64,000 nt of DNA from Amyelois transitella (GCF_032362555.1 NC_083510.1:6785501-6849500); one strand, 5' to 3'; positions 23,905-36,081 are shown, counted from the stretch's first letter. The notes: generated by a model from the letters alone, not told the origin. Numbers and translations are program-made.

Positions 23905-24370
23905 AATAAATAAAAAAAATGTGACATACAAAATACGCGCGCATTTTGTATGTCTGCGCGCGTATTTTCGCGTATCACATTTTTTTATATTTAAATTATA
24001 TTTTTTCAAAATATTTTTTACTTATGTACATTTATAAGTGAAAAGTTTTGAAAAAAAAATGTATGTAGGTATCACATTTTGTTTATTTATATACCTATTT
24101 TTAGGTATCCTGCCTTCTCGCCGAAAATTGTTTAGCGGATTATCACTTGCCAACCAACGGTTCGCCTGATTTTCACTTTGACAACTAACGATTGTCAAAT
24201 TTTTGTATGATAACGTTTCATTTGGTAGAATTATTGTTAAGCTCATTATTATAATGACAGAACACGTTTCGGGCATTAATCATTTATCAAATCCTTCACT
24301 AGGCCAGACAACTTTTAGACGAATAACGTTTCGTCTGTATAACAGTACCCTTTTCGTACATTTATATTTG

Positions 24371-24412
24371 ACGGCCTCTGTGGCGCAGCGGTAGTACGCT
24401 TGTCTGTGACAC
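24371..24412 (+). repeat. SINE family C head fragment
   Basis: CGGCCTCTGTGGCGCAGCGG through CTTGTCTGTGACACCGG matches the first ~40 bp of the family C SINE at 11521 and 57170, then diverges abruptly. It lies in the centre of the foldback element. Confidence 0.8.
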
Positions 24413-24909
24413 CGGGGGTGGAACGTAGTTGAGGTGAAATCGAAAGAAATCGGTTAGGTTAGGTTAGAACTGCGACCATCAACGCACGAGCCGAGCGAGC
24501 GAAGCGAGCGTGCCGCGGCAGCGGCCGGCGAAGTGCCAGAACCGAATCGCTTTTGTTTCACTACACAGGGCACTTGAATATTAGCTACAGTAGAAAAATA
24601 ATTATATTATTTGTTTTTTCCTTATGTTATTTCCTTAATATATTATTTGGTAAACAATACATAAAATTAAATGAATATTACTCTAACTGAAACGTTCGCT
24701 ACTTGAAAGTTGGCCTTGTGAAAAGTGTCATTATAAAAGCCAGACCAAACGTACAGTTGGCAATAGTTAAGTTGGGAAATGAAACAAAATTAAGTGATAT
24801 AGTTGGCAAATGATTATTCCGCGAAATAAAATTCTGCGAAACGTTGATTGGCAAGTGATGATCTGCCAAACGATTTTCGCCGAAAAGGCAGAGAACCCTA
24901 TTTTTACCT

Positions 24910-24985
24910 TATTTTGAAAAAAAACTTGTGATACATACAAAATGCGCGCGCATTTTGTATGTATCACAAGTTTTTTTTCAAAATA
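24910..24985. repeat. 76-bp perfect palindrome
   Basis: Every base from 24910 to 24985 pairs with its mirror position around the centre 24947/24948, and the core is GCGCGCGC-like. The structure is as expected if two identical terminal inverted repeats meet head to head. It ends nine bases before the stop of the Mutator-like transposase. Confidence 0.95.
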
Positions 24986-24993
24986 TCTTTATC

Positions 24994-26430
24994 TTATTTT
25001 AATTTTTTTAAACTTATATTGGAGGCTATAGCTCGAAGAAATTCACACTCGGAATATTCCGATTTTCGTTTTAATATATTGTTTAGTCTTTCTTCTTGTT
25101 TTATTAATATTTTTTTTCGTTTATAAGGTGTCTCCCCATTTTTCAAGCACGCGATATCCGCACATATTTTGTTTGACTCGTGCAAAATTTCACTTGCCAA
25201 GTGATAAAATCCAGGTTTCACCTTATCAATGATCATATTGAAACGGTGATGCCATGACTCGGCACTATTTTGAGTACGAGGTAAATCATTTGCATGCAAT
25301 TTTATAATGCTCCAAATGGATGGAGGAAATCTGGGCGGTTTGTTGTTTTGACCTAATACATAATCATCTCCAAAGCTCGTTATTATGCTGATGGCATCTG
25401 GTGAACTTTCTTCCTTCAATTTTTTATAATATTCTGGGATTTCTTCCGGAAGTAAGAATGCTAGAGCCAGAAGGCATTTCATTTCGGCATTGAAATTTAT
25501 GTTGGTATTGTATAACACAGTAAGGCCAGCTTTTTGAATCCGTCTATAGATTATCTGTCCCAAGTGAAAGAAACAGCCGTTTATGGTAACATTTTCGAAA
25601 TTCTGTCGTACACTTGAAATAGCCGCCATTTCAAAATCCATTATGACGTTTGTTACTTCTAAGTCAAAATCATATTTACGACTGTATTCAATAATAGCAT
25701 CGAACATTTTATTATAAATAGACTTATCTTTATGACTGCATAGTGCAAAAACAAGAGGAAACGTCAGTCTATTATCCTCAAAGATGTTACCGTGAATAAC
25801 ATAAAGTTGCTGAAATATGCCAGCTACTGCAAATGTCCCATCCATAATCCACAATTTTGATCTTCCTAAATTTCGCATCAATTCACTGGAGGACATGATT
25901 ATGAGACGTTTGTTGTCATTGAATAATTCGTCATAGATTACAAAATCATTGTTATTTATTTGTAAGTTTTCGTTATGAATAGTAAAATAAATGTCATTTG
26001 GTTCCGAATATTTTGGTTTTCCCTTCAATTTTTGCCTATAAGCGACTTGCCGTAGTGCCGACGTCGAAGGTAGCTGAGAAAGGGTCATTACATCGAAATT
26101 CCTTTTACTATTCTGCAAAATACGACAGGTTTTGCGATCATAATTTTCTAATGACTCTGTTTTGATATTTTGTATGATAGCCGCCGTATCCAATCTAGAA
26201 GGATCTGGATCATGATTATGGATTTCGTCGATTTTTGTAATATTGTGTAAATTTGTTTCACTATTTAATATAGTGATAGCTCGAGAACAGCAACTTTCAC
26301 GCTTATTTAACTCACACAACCAGTAGAACTTATTATTATTTTGTCTATTTTTATTGTAAGAATAACCATTCACAAATAACTTAACACCTCCTTTTGCACT
26401 TGTATACGTTTCGCACTTATAAATGTTCAT
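24994..26430 (-). CDS. Mutator-like transposase with FLYWCH zinc finger
   Basis: An uninterrupted 478-residue ORF. The N-terminus is a FLYWCH-type zinc finger (KFYWLC at 34-39, C47/C48, IHNHDP at 70-75), which binds DNA. The rest is a MULE transposase domain. D197 lies in WIMDGTF, D265 in NVIMDFEMAA, the family C286-x2-H289 in GCFFHLGQ, and the likely catalytic E391 in RTQNSAESWHHRF, so the DDE triad is complete. The enzyme would cut and move elements with matching terminal repeats. No paired terminal inverted repeats directly bracketing the ORF were found. A palindromic foldback abuts its 3' end and loosely similar AT-rich arrays lie on both sides. The element could therefore be recently active, immobile, or captured; I have no evidence of domestication. 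Confidence 0.85.
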   Translation of the reverse strand: MNIYKCETYTSAKGGVKLFVNGYSYNKNRQNNNKFYWLCELNKRESCCSRAITILNSETNLHNITKIDEIHNHDPDPSRLDTAAIIQNIKTESLENYDRKTCRILQNSKRNFDVMTLSQLPSTSALRQVAYRQKLKGKPKYSEPNDIYFTIHNENLQINNNDFVIYDELFNDNKRLIIMSSSELMRNLGRSKLWIMDGTFAVAGIFQQLYVIHGNIFEDNRLTFPLVFALCSHKDKSIYNKMFDAIIEYSRKYDFDLEVTNVIMDFEMAAISSVRQNFENVTINGCFFHLGQIIYRRIQKAGLTVLYNTNINFNAEMKCLLALAFLLPEEIPEYYKKLKEESSPDAISIITSFGDDYVLGQNNKPPRFPPSIWSIIKLHANDLPRTQNSAESWHHRFNMIIDKVKPGFYHLASEILHESNKICADIACLKNGETPYKRKKILIKQEERLNNILKRKSEYSECEFLRAIASNISLKKLK

Positions 26431-27800
26431 TTTTGATAATTTTCTTTTACTTTAAAAGTTATCATGAACTAAATTGTCTGTTTATGAATATACGTACGTG
26501 AAGAGTACAAAATTTGATTGATACACAATAATATATTTTCAACCTACCTACTACTTACATTATAACTACTTTAAGTAAAATAAGTATAATATTACTTTCG
26601 TCGGATTGCTATACATTTTTTGCTAGGCGTTCTTTAAAAAGAAATAAGATAATTTATTAGGTATGTATTGAGAATCTTCTACCAATTTAATCGTATAACC
26701 AATGATGATTATTCATAATAATATGTATATATAACGTTTATTATATATAAAAACTAATCGATTTGTTAAATTATATAATAATAAAACGGTATATTAAAGG
26801 TTTGATATGTTAAATAATTGTTCTAATAAAAGATTTTAGTTTTATTAAACTTATTTCTTTCGATTTTTATCTTATTTGATAATTATACTGACCGAAATTA
26901 TATGTTTCGTTGATATTTATCTTAAAATATATTTTTTTTGTGTTTATATGTAATATTACTTACCCTCGTATAACATTCACGCTTTTTAATATTACTTAGA
27001 AGGGTTATGGGTCTGCTTTTATATTTAAAAAAATCTAGGCATACGCGTATTTTTTGAAAACAAGTTGTATGAATATTTAATTAAGTAGGTAGGTACTCAC
27101 TTTAATCCAAACTTTTATACTTTGTACACCAAATGTCAGATGTGGCATCATTTGGTGTATCTAATTAAGTGTTATGGCATCAAGTATTTGGCAAAGATTT
27201 TCCTTTATGGAAATGTTTGTTCGCGCATCTATTTTAGTTGCATCACATCATGAAGAGTATATTTTTTTCTGGTTTGGGTGGTTCTTATGTAGATAAAGAT
27301 AAAGTTGACACGTCCAGTTAAACAGCTCCTCCGGCATAAAGACGGACCGTTATAATTCCGTTAAACCATTGTTTGTTGTACGGAATCATAACGGTTAAGA
27401 CTCCTTAGCCGGTCAGGTTAAGGCTCATAGTGAAAAGTAAAAGATAGTCTTTCGCCACACTACACCTACATATTTTTAAATTTATACTTATATTCGTGAA
27501 ATATACAGTAGGTACCTATGTAAGATGATTGCTGAAATAATAACCCTCAACTTTTATAGCTGAATAATAAATGAAAAATGTTCAAATCTGACAAGGAACC
27601 TTGTATCGTATCTCAATTTATAACGCTGCATGCTGAAAAGTCGTAGGTGTATCGATAATAAAACTCTCGTAAAAAATACCACAACGCCATAAATTACCTA
27701 TTGTATAACTTTCTTACTAGCACAGCACAGATGTGCAGTATTTGAAAAGTTACGTAAAACGTTATTATGAATTTCCGCCTTCCTTGCGAATGAAGAAGTA
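26431..27800. other. AT-rich intergenic region
   Basis: Probably 5' flank and terminal sequence of the Mutator-like element up to ~27000, then ordinary intergenic DNA. It includes a 15-bp inverted repeat with one mismatch and an 18-nt loop (27347-27361 with 27380-27394), which could form a hairpin. No gene was seen. Confidence 0.4.
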
Positions 27801-27855
27801 TCTACAGATTAATATATAAAGTATCTAGTTAGTTAAAAAAATTGCAATATTTAAA

Positions 27856-28901
27856 ATGTCGTTTTTAATCTTATTATTTGTTTTTTTATTTTACATTTAT
27901 TTACCGCCGGGGACTAATTCTAGTTTATCTTTTAATTATGAGGGCATGCACATGTTAGGATCCGGAAGGAGGAGGAATCATATGTAAGTATCTTTCCATA
28001 ATATGTTTAAACTTCTCAGAACTTTTGTGTTGCAGATAAAGACCAAATCTGTATATGCCTTAATTAATAGCCTTAAAATACCTAGCTTACCTAATAGTAA
28101 CTTATTTGATTTTTAGTTTATGTAAGTAAAATACTTACTTATCGAGGAGTCTTATTGCCTTAATTTTTTTATACAGCTCATCATTTTCCGATTTTATAAT
28201 GAAACGGGACGCTTTTCCTGAGCCGCTTCCCGGTAAAAAGCGCGAGACCGTGCCTGTTCCCACTCCATACCGCAGCTTGTACCAGGGTCGGAGGAGACCA
28301 AACGACAGACGGGTGTTCAGGGAGCGGTTCAATTTGGTTGGCCAACCCCAGGGCCAGCAAATATCGTTTGAAGGAACCTTTGATTGTCCTGTGAGTAAAT
28401 TATGGAAACCAGCTTTTTTATCGCATTCCAATGATATAATGATTATTGGAATCTAAAAGGATTGGCAAAACAAATTAAAATAACTGTCACATTATTATAA
28501 ATTAATAAGTCCAGTTCGTTTATTAAGGCGGTTAAGGTAATTAAATAAGTTAAGGTTAAATATTATAGGTATATAAGATATGTAAAAGTTGATGCAGTTT
28601 ATTTGCCTGTTCAATAGACGTGAAAATTATTATTTATATATACCTAACTTTTCCGTTTTTCTAGCTCACATATTTAGCGGTGGAGACGCAGTGTAATATT
28701 CCGATATTATTGAGAGGAGGCGTTGGACATGCCCACTTCAATGTCATAATAAAGGCTAGACCATACGATGAAGTGTCGGGCCAGCTCCGAGCCTTCTGCG
28801 TGGACACGAATCAAAATTATTACAAAGATAAGAAAACACAAAGTGTCGCCAGACTTTATGTTTTCCCAGAAACAAGTAAATTGCCACAAGAATTAGACTA
28901 A
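27856..28901 (+). CDS. Secreted protein, possible MBF2 / salivary-secreted-peptide family
   Basis: The gene has three exons: 27856-27983 (CATAT|GTAAGT), 28177-28390 (ATACAG|C to CCT|GTGAGT) and 28665-28901 (TTCTAG|CTC to TAA). Phases 2 and 0 fit and give 192 residues. The N-terminus is a signal peptide (MSFLILLFVFLFYIYLPP), so the product is extracellular. The middle is basic and proline-rich with several RR/KR pairs (GSGRRRN, PGKKRE, QGRRRPNDRR). The C-terminal exon has TYLAVETQCN and GGVGHAHFNVIIKARP, spaced as in insect MBF2-type secreted proteins, though the match is only by pattern. A TATATAAAG box at ~27814 sits about 40 bases before the ATG. The poly(A) signal is at ~28990. The gene is well supported; the family name is tentative. 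Confidence 0.72.
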
Positions 28902-28995
28902 ACAACTACGGACATACTTATTTGCTTAAGTAAATTATTGCATTTATTTATTTGTAATTAAGTAGTTTGTTGTGATTTAATTATTTTAAATAAAT

Positions 28996-30125
28996 TTATC
29001 ACTAACTTATACTCAAACTTGCATACTTTAGTGTAAAATAAAAATTGATCGGTTACAAATTTACAAATAATTATGTCGTCCACCTTGATCTTTAAGTTTT
29101 CATTTATCTAAATGCAGGTAATTACGCTTTAGTAATTAACTGACATATCAGTTGTTTGTTCAAAGTGAGATGGACAGTTAACCTTGATTCGATATTAAAT
29201 AAGAATATAATTACCTATTATTATGTTTATAAAAGATAAAGTTTATATTATGAGTCATGTAGTAAGTACCTAGTTAACTCTTAATTTACATTTAACCTTT
29301 AAGTACGATTAACTCTGTTACTAATAAAAGAAAGATACAAAATAATTTGTTATTAAAATATTATTTTTTAAATGTTCGTATCAAGACATAGGTAATGTCA
29401 TACAGACATATTCAATTTTATATAGAGGTCAACGCAATTTTGATCATTATTGTGTTATATAGTTATGTTCTTCTATTTTAAATAAAATACTTCTAACATG
29501 TCCATATTAGTGTATGGGCTCGATTGACTTGCCTGGTAAACAAGCGCCGAATGACAATGGAACGTAACAATTAAAATCAGTTCCTGCGGGATTGAAGCGG
29601 TTATGACCAACTTTGGATCTCTACAGCGTGTTTTTATAAACATTTAACGTATTTCTATTTTTTGTGTTAGAAGTTAAATAAATATAGATATTTATATTTA
29701 TTTAACTTCTAACTGTAGAAGGCTGACTGAATTTGACATTAGGGTTTGCTGCAATTCCTTTAAATTTTATTTATATCAAAATGACCGACTCTGTAAACTT
29801 AGGTTTCTATTAGTAGACGTTTTCTTCGACCGACGTCAGAACGAAAACCGATATGATGTGACTGATTTAAGTATAACATCCTGTATAGAGGCAAGAGTGC
29901 TGAGAGGTTATGCTTTGTTTAAAGCAATCGAAGAAGTATTTAGTTATCACTGCTGGGGACACATGTTGTCACAAGTTTTTGTCATTAACCTCCAATGTTT
30001 TCTTTTTATTATCAACTGTCTTCGTTGCATAAGAAAGATACTGAGAAATAATAATTCGGTGTTACTATTGAGTGTTTTGTTGTCAATACTACAGTGATAT
30101 TATTTGCATAATTTCTGTGAATAAA
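28996..30125. other. Intergenic / promoter region left of the NDRG gene
   Basis: No gene was seen. It holds a hairpin with 20-bp perfect arms and an 8-nt loop (29666-29685 with 29694-29713; arm GTTAGAAGTTAAATAAATAT). The last few hundred bases may be the promoter and 5' UTR of the candidate first exon at 30126. Confidence 0.4.
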
Positions 30126-30182
30126 ATGTATTTGTGCGGAATATCTGACTTTTTTCGAAGACGCAGGCCGTCAATAGAAAGG
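30126..30182 (+). CDS. Candidate alternative first coding exon (NDRG gene)
   Basis: ATG in the good context TAAAATG opens 19 codons (MYLCGISDFFRRRRPSIER) and meets a consensus donor AGG|GTAAGC in phase 0. The phase matches the acceptor of the NDRG exon at 54364. The peptide is short, basic and has RRRRPS, a typical kinase-site context. It has no sequence resemblance to anything I know, so assignment to NDRG rests on phase, strand and position only. It could belong to another gene or be chance. Confidence 0.3.
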
Positions 30183-33100
30183 GTAAGCGTACAAACTATT
30201 TTGCAGAATCCATAATGATAGACATATTAGCAATTTCCTTTTACTTGTTACGATTTTTAAAAGCTTTTATTAAGTTTGACTTGTATGTTAACAAATCTTT
30301 CAAGGATATAAACTTTACAGTTAAAATTATATTTTTAACAAAAAATGCACACGTCTGTGGAGTTGTCAGGTATAGGTACATTTTATAAATTGATTTTTAA
30401 ATATACCATTTGGAATGTGTTAATATCTTGACATTTGAATTTGACATAACAAAAATAAATCACCTAGATATAAATCTATGCAAAGAAATAATTCTAGTAG
30501 GTATGTATTTTCGGGGATTCCTATAATGGTTGACTGGTATTTGACTGTGACCGCGATGCAAAATTGGGAAATCTCGTAAGTGCGTGGAGTAAGAACTATC
30601 CCAGGGAAACTTGACCCAGTTTGCATCATGGTTCCTCAGTTGCCGATGCAGCATCGGTACTCATTACTGAAACATTTCCTTTGACCAACGACGCTCTTGT
30701 TAATATGTTTAGGTTTATCTTAACAAATTTATATAAAAGTCACAAACGTTTAAGCTCTTATAGTACTTGTACAAATCTTCGTAATGATTGATTACCGCAG
30801 CTTTGGCGATGATGCGAGGGCTATAACGGCCTGGTCGTTACTGCTTACCGGTGTCATACACCGGTAAATATTACTACAATAAAAATCTCGTCATCTTCAT
30901 CTCATATATAAAGTAGACTAGATGGCGTTCTAATTTTAAAATCTGAAATATGAATACGCAAGTTATACCGATGTCAACAATCGCAGTGGATACGTGCTGA
31001 GAGCTGCCAAAAGATTTTGTTACATAAAAATAGAATGTGGACGTGTAGGGCAGTGTCGTGAGTTGTCGGACTGCAATGGGGCTGCAAATCTTCACGAAGA
31101 GAGCGTTGTTTTGTAATTTAAAGTAGAGCAATCTGACACTTTTGCTGACACTTTAAATTTTTATTTTAAGTTCCCACTGAAATCCAGCGTCATGCCATTG
31201 TCATGACATTAAGCTGAGTGGAACCTTTTTGGTAGCATATAAGACAGAATTTATGTTTTTTATTTGTATTTAAAGCTCCAATAAATAATTTCTTTCTTTA
31301 TAAATCTGTCAGCTGTTGAAATAGATTTATTTGTGTACCGTAAAATGGGGTTACTTTGACATTACGGGGTAACATTGATAACAACTTCAAATTAAAATAA
31401 AACTTAAATATATCGTTTTCTGAACGCACCCGACAGGATTTTTTTATTAGGTTGGCAGAATTGATAGTGCGAAAAACAAATGGCGTCCATATTGTTTGCA
31501 TCGTGCCCGTGTTTTCTATAAAATAAAATTGTTTTAGAAGATACTTCTGATTTCTTTTTTATTGTTGTTAGCTATGGGTTTACTTTCGAATCCAGTTATA
31601 AAGTATAGGGTGATCAAAGAAGCCCCAAAAACGGTTTAAAATTGATCAGGAGAATTTGATTTTTTTATTTTAGAAAAATGAGCTATATTTTTTTTTTACT
31701 ATACACCAATGATAGGAAATAAAAAACCGATATTCTCATTTTTTTTTCGTGTCCGGTATGACTATTTTTGAGAAAATATGGTCATTTGAATTTCAAAATC
31801 GATCAAAGTACCCCCATTTTACGGTAGTTAGATAGAAAGGACTAAACACGTGCACTTAGGTATGCTTAGATATTCCCATTACTTATGAAAGAAATACAAG
31901 AATAACAGTAGATGTTGTTAATTATTCAGTTGAAATCATTTCACCAATGTCGAGCGAATAAATATTTTAAAAGGGAGAAAATGCGGGACCCGCAAAAAGG
32001 TTTGGGATGTGTTTTCCCGAACATTAACTTAAGTACATACCACTAGACACTTTCCCTGAGTAACGTAAGTGTTGGATGGTGCCGGGATATACTCTTGGGA
32101 ATAGAAAATATTCGGGAAAGCGGTTTTGAGTTCATTCAATGCAGTAAACAAAAGCCAAAATTATTTTTATAAAGCAAAAAGGTCTCGCACGTCTCTTGTT
32201 GACGAATCAATTAAAGCTTTATGGCATTTAATATCATAAAAAGGTTAAAATAAAGAAGAGAGACAATTTTTATTTACTCAGGAAAAATTTACTACACCTA
32301 AGTATATACACAAATGGTAAATCATTTGTACAATATCGCAGTAGTGGATGAAAAAATTGTATTGCTGCGTATTAAATTACTAGTGGTCCCTACACTAGGT
32401 AAAGTCTGTCTTTTTTTAACCTTGAAACCGAAGGCGGTAGGGAAGAGAAACTTGAGTGCTAACATATTCAACCAAATTGCTGTCCTTCAAGAACCCTTTT
32501 TTATTTATATTTTTCTCTCTAAATAATTGTAGCTGTTAAAGGCTCCCGCGAGAGAAGACCAATGCTTGAGAATTACAAATTAAACGTATATAAATAAACT
32601 TTTAACCAACTGGGGCCTATTAGATTTAGCATCAAACAAAACCGCATAAACAAACGTTAACAATGAAATCAAAACATGGCGTCGTTAACATCGCCCGCGC
32701 GCTAATATTCGTCTGATCCAATTTTAAATGTCAGATAGATAATTGTGTAACCGACTGGCCTGGCGGATGGTCAACCGTCTGCTCGACTTGTCTCAGTCTG
32801 AAATTCAGTTCGCGCTTTTTCAGTAGAACATTACGCGTGTTCCGTACGTTCTACCACCGCGGCGGATGTTTTTTCAATCACTACTCTTATCACGTTTGTA
32901 AAATTATTAGTTATCAGAGTGACTTAAAAATGATTAAATAATTAATTTTATCTTCTTTTTATTGGACAAAAATGGAAAGAAAAAGGTGAATGAACCCCGC
33001 GTTTCTTCAGTTCTATAAAATTGCTTTTGAATAAGAAAACTTAAAATAACAGCAACGCTATTTGTATTTGTTTAGTTTTAAGCACTTTACTAATTTTCTT

Positions 33101-33692
33101 GCAATACCTACATATTCATATGTAGAGAGATAATAGATATGTGGAAAAATATTATTCTGAAAAGCTGACTGAAACTTGTAAAACTTGTTATAGTTCAAAG
33201 TACCTACCTACGTAAAAAGATGATATTCACCGTCCACTCGAACAGGTACTCCACGAGGTCCATGGAATCGTTTTCTACAAGCAAAAATAATAAAAATTGC
33301 TTCAATTAAACCAAACCGTTTGGTTTGATTTTACGTTATAATTAATATCTAGATTTAAAAAAAAAGAATGAATTTAAAAGGAGAGCATTTAGTAAATATT
33401 TTAAATTGTACTTGTGTCATTATGCGATCGATCGATATCTATCTGTGCTAGGTCCGCGATAATTCAATTAAAGAATCTAGTCCACGTTAGAAAGATATAT
33501 ATGTCAGGAAAATAAATTTATTTAAAACTAAATCTTAAGGAAAATCATGTACACCTACTTACAAAACAAAACGATAACTATACAAAATCAGTAATTAGGT
33601 ACTTAATCGATCTTCCCTATCAGCTGTTCAGAATTGATTCGCTAATAATTCAACGATATAAGTTACTGAATCTTCCTCTAAAAACTTGAGCT
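30183..33692. other. Non-coding, probably NDRG intron/promoter region
   Basis: No exon-like sequence was found. A GC-richer patch near 32690-32870 (CGCCCGCGCGCTAATATTC, ACCACCGCGGCGGATG) in otherwise AT-rich DNA could be a promoter for the exon at 33693. Confidence 0.4.
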
Positions 33693-33848
33693 ATGTTCCG
33701 CCCTTCTCTGTTCCGCGGACTGAGTTTGGAGACACCAGACGTAACCAGCTATGGACTTGCCAGGAGCCGGCGCGCGTCGCTGTCTGCCGAGCAGCGGCGC
33801 AAGCTGAGCATGCTCCGCACCAACAGCATCCCCTCGCCATTGACTCCG
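33693..33848 (+). CDS. Candidate alternative 5' coding exon (NDRG gene)
   Basis: 52 codons from ATG to ACT CCG|GTGAGC in phase 0. The base composition (~60% GC, compared with ~30% around it) and codon use look strongly coding. The peptide starts MFRPSLFRGLSLETPDVTS and is rich in Ser/Arg, with an RRAS site and AEQRRKLSMLRTNS. The phase fits the NDRG acceptors at 50187 and 54364. NDRG genes commonly have several first exons, so this is probably an isoform-specific N-terminus. Not recognised on its own. Confidence 0.55.
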
Positions 33849-36081
33849 GTGAGCCACATTTACCATTTGGTACCCTGCCCGAGAAACTGCTGTACTCAGG
33901 TATAGTTAAGATCGATAGCTTCTCGTGTGCCATTAACAGCTGAGGCAGTAACTTTGATGTTCAATGTTTGTATGTCCGCCTGGTATTTGATTTGTATTAA
34001 AAATAATCGTTTTTAATTGAAATAATATAAATACTTAAACTTGCTATGCTTTATGTAACACTTTTCATAAAATATAAATGAAATTATGTGATTATTACTT
34101 GTTTTATAAATTTTCGTGTTTTAATTATAGAAATTTTATATATAGAATTTACATAAATGGGAGTACAAAACAGTTCTTCTCTTCTATTTGTAAACTTAAA
34201 AAATCAAAATGATTTATCAATAAGTCATTGAATTTTACTTGTAACAATATCTTCTTTTGTTAATTGTGACTTTTCAACTACACTCTTAGATATTTAAATA
34301 ATGCAGTGATAAATACTCGTATGTACTCGTACCTAGCAATTACATTTAGAATAAAATCTATACCTAACTACCATAGAAGTTTTACACAATGCTACTTTTA
34401 AAACTTAGGTACCTAATTTTGGAGAAGCCAGCTAAACAATATAAAAGTAATGGCAAAAAATTTAGTTAGTTATGTTTTTTTTGGGTAGGACAGCCGTGGA
34501 AGCTGTTATTGCGCAAGATCAAACCATAATTTATATGGCCGGTTTCCTTCTTAATTTTTATATAGTACGTATTAAACAACTCGAACAAGCTCATAAGGCT
34601 TCCTTTATGCAAAATTGACTGTATTATCAACATGGTTATAAATCATCACTCTAAATTATAATGTGTTTGTTTATCACTGTTCTAAATTGTTTACAGCAGA
34701 GGTCACCTCGTGCGGGTACAGTGAATAACATAAATAAGTATGCAACGGCGATTTAATTTATTTATTTACTAATTTATGTTCACAGAAAACATCGAGAATG
34801 ATAAACTTAAGAAACTAAATTACATAGGTTCTACTTCATTCAAAAGAAATCTCTTCCAGCAGACCCGAGATAGGAGATATGATGGAAAGGATGACATGCG
34901 TTATCGTTATAAAATCGTTAAACGATTAAATTTGAGAAAATTAACATTAGGAAATATTTTTTAATATGCGTTGTATGGATTCTTTTTTTGGTTTACCGAA
35001 AAATAATCATACACCACAGAATTTTATACTTATTTACGTTTTTGACTGTACCGACGTCATGACGGACCCTGGCGAGCTAAATCTGTCATGACAATGGCCG
35101 TATTGTTCGCGGAAAATGAGGAAAAGCCAGGAAACACAAATAAACCGTAATGTGTTTATAATACGCGATATTTTCTTACTTCAATCGTGTCTTTTGATAT
35201 CGCTGTTAACGCATTTTTTTTGTGAAAGTTAACTTTAAATTATTAAATTCACGAAATTGTGATTTATAGCTGACTGTTTCTATGTATTAATTCCTTATAA
35301 CAATACACAGATGGTCGTTTATTCCTGGTTAAATGGGTTATAGGTCTGAGTAGTAGAGCTTTTATTTACTTGAAAACTAATATAATCAAGACAGAATTTC
35401 AATTTTCCTTAAAAATGCTCCATGCCTAATGTGTAAATGAAATTAACCGAAAATGGAACACATTATATATGTTCCATTTTTTGTTCCATCTTGTCGCTTA
35501 CAGTGCAGTGCTCGACACGTTATAATAAGGCCTTTTTTGTGTATGTCGTAAAAGGTGACTATGGATATGGATTTTCACGAAATTTGGCACAGATATAGAA
35601 TGAACATATCACAAGTTATTTTTCTGAGATTTACGTACGAAACGTATTATAATATTGCGGGAGGTTACACTAGAACTCGACTCGAGAGGTATACGGACCA
35701 CCTTGGATTCCTTTTCAATAGTAGGAAAAATTCTATTAGAATATAGTCATTATGTTATGAATTTGGGTTTATTGTCAGATTTCTACGAACTATTACTATA
35801 CCAGTTTTATATACAACTGGTACATAATCGTATCATGTACCTATTGACGTGCATTAATCGCAATCGCACCGTAGTGCAAGTGCCAGCCAACTCGTGCCTC
35901 TAACCCAAACAAAAGCAAGTTTACATTGTCATGCGAACAGCCAAAACCATTTCTAGTTCAATCAATCAATTCAACTATTTGCGAATATTTAGTTTACTTG
36001 CATTGTTGAATAAGCGTATTGCTAGAGGGAATACATTATGAGGAAACCTGTACCCTCAGGCAACTACATACCTACATGTAA
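33849..36081. other. Non-coding, putative intron
   Basis: AT-rich; no exon, RNA gene or clear repeat. The open frames at 34776 and 35555 lack coding composition and fitting splice sites. Confidence 0.4.

Larger units (their letters stand above)
23905..24985. mobile_element. Foldback (non-autonomous, probably Mutator-like) element with palindromic ends
   Basis: Two related palindromes with a GCGCGC core flank a ~0.9-kb segment: 23920-23990 (imperfect) and 24910-24985 (perfect). Inside, 24105-24200 is the inverted counterpart of 24800-24905. Both arms carry the same order of TTCGGCGAAAAT-, AGCGGATTATCACTTGCCAA- and ACGGTTCGC-like blocks, at roughly 75-80% similarity by eye. An ACGTTTCG-like motif recurs at least six times in the arms, as expected of subterminal transposase-binding sites. 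The centre holds a broken tRNA-type SINE head and a short TTAGG run. It has no coding capacity. The adjacent Mutator-like transposase may be a relative. Confidence 0.55.

Noticed and set aside
24452-24467. Telomere or subtelomere
   Set aside because: Only about three TTAGG-like units inside a mobile element, with ordinary genes on both sides.
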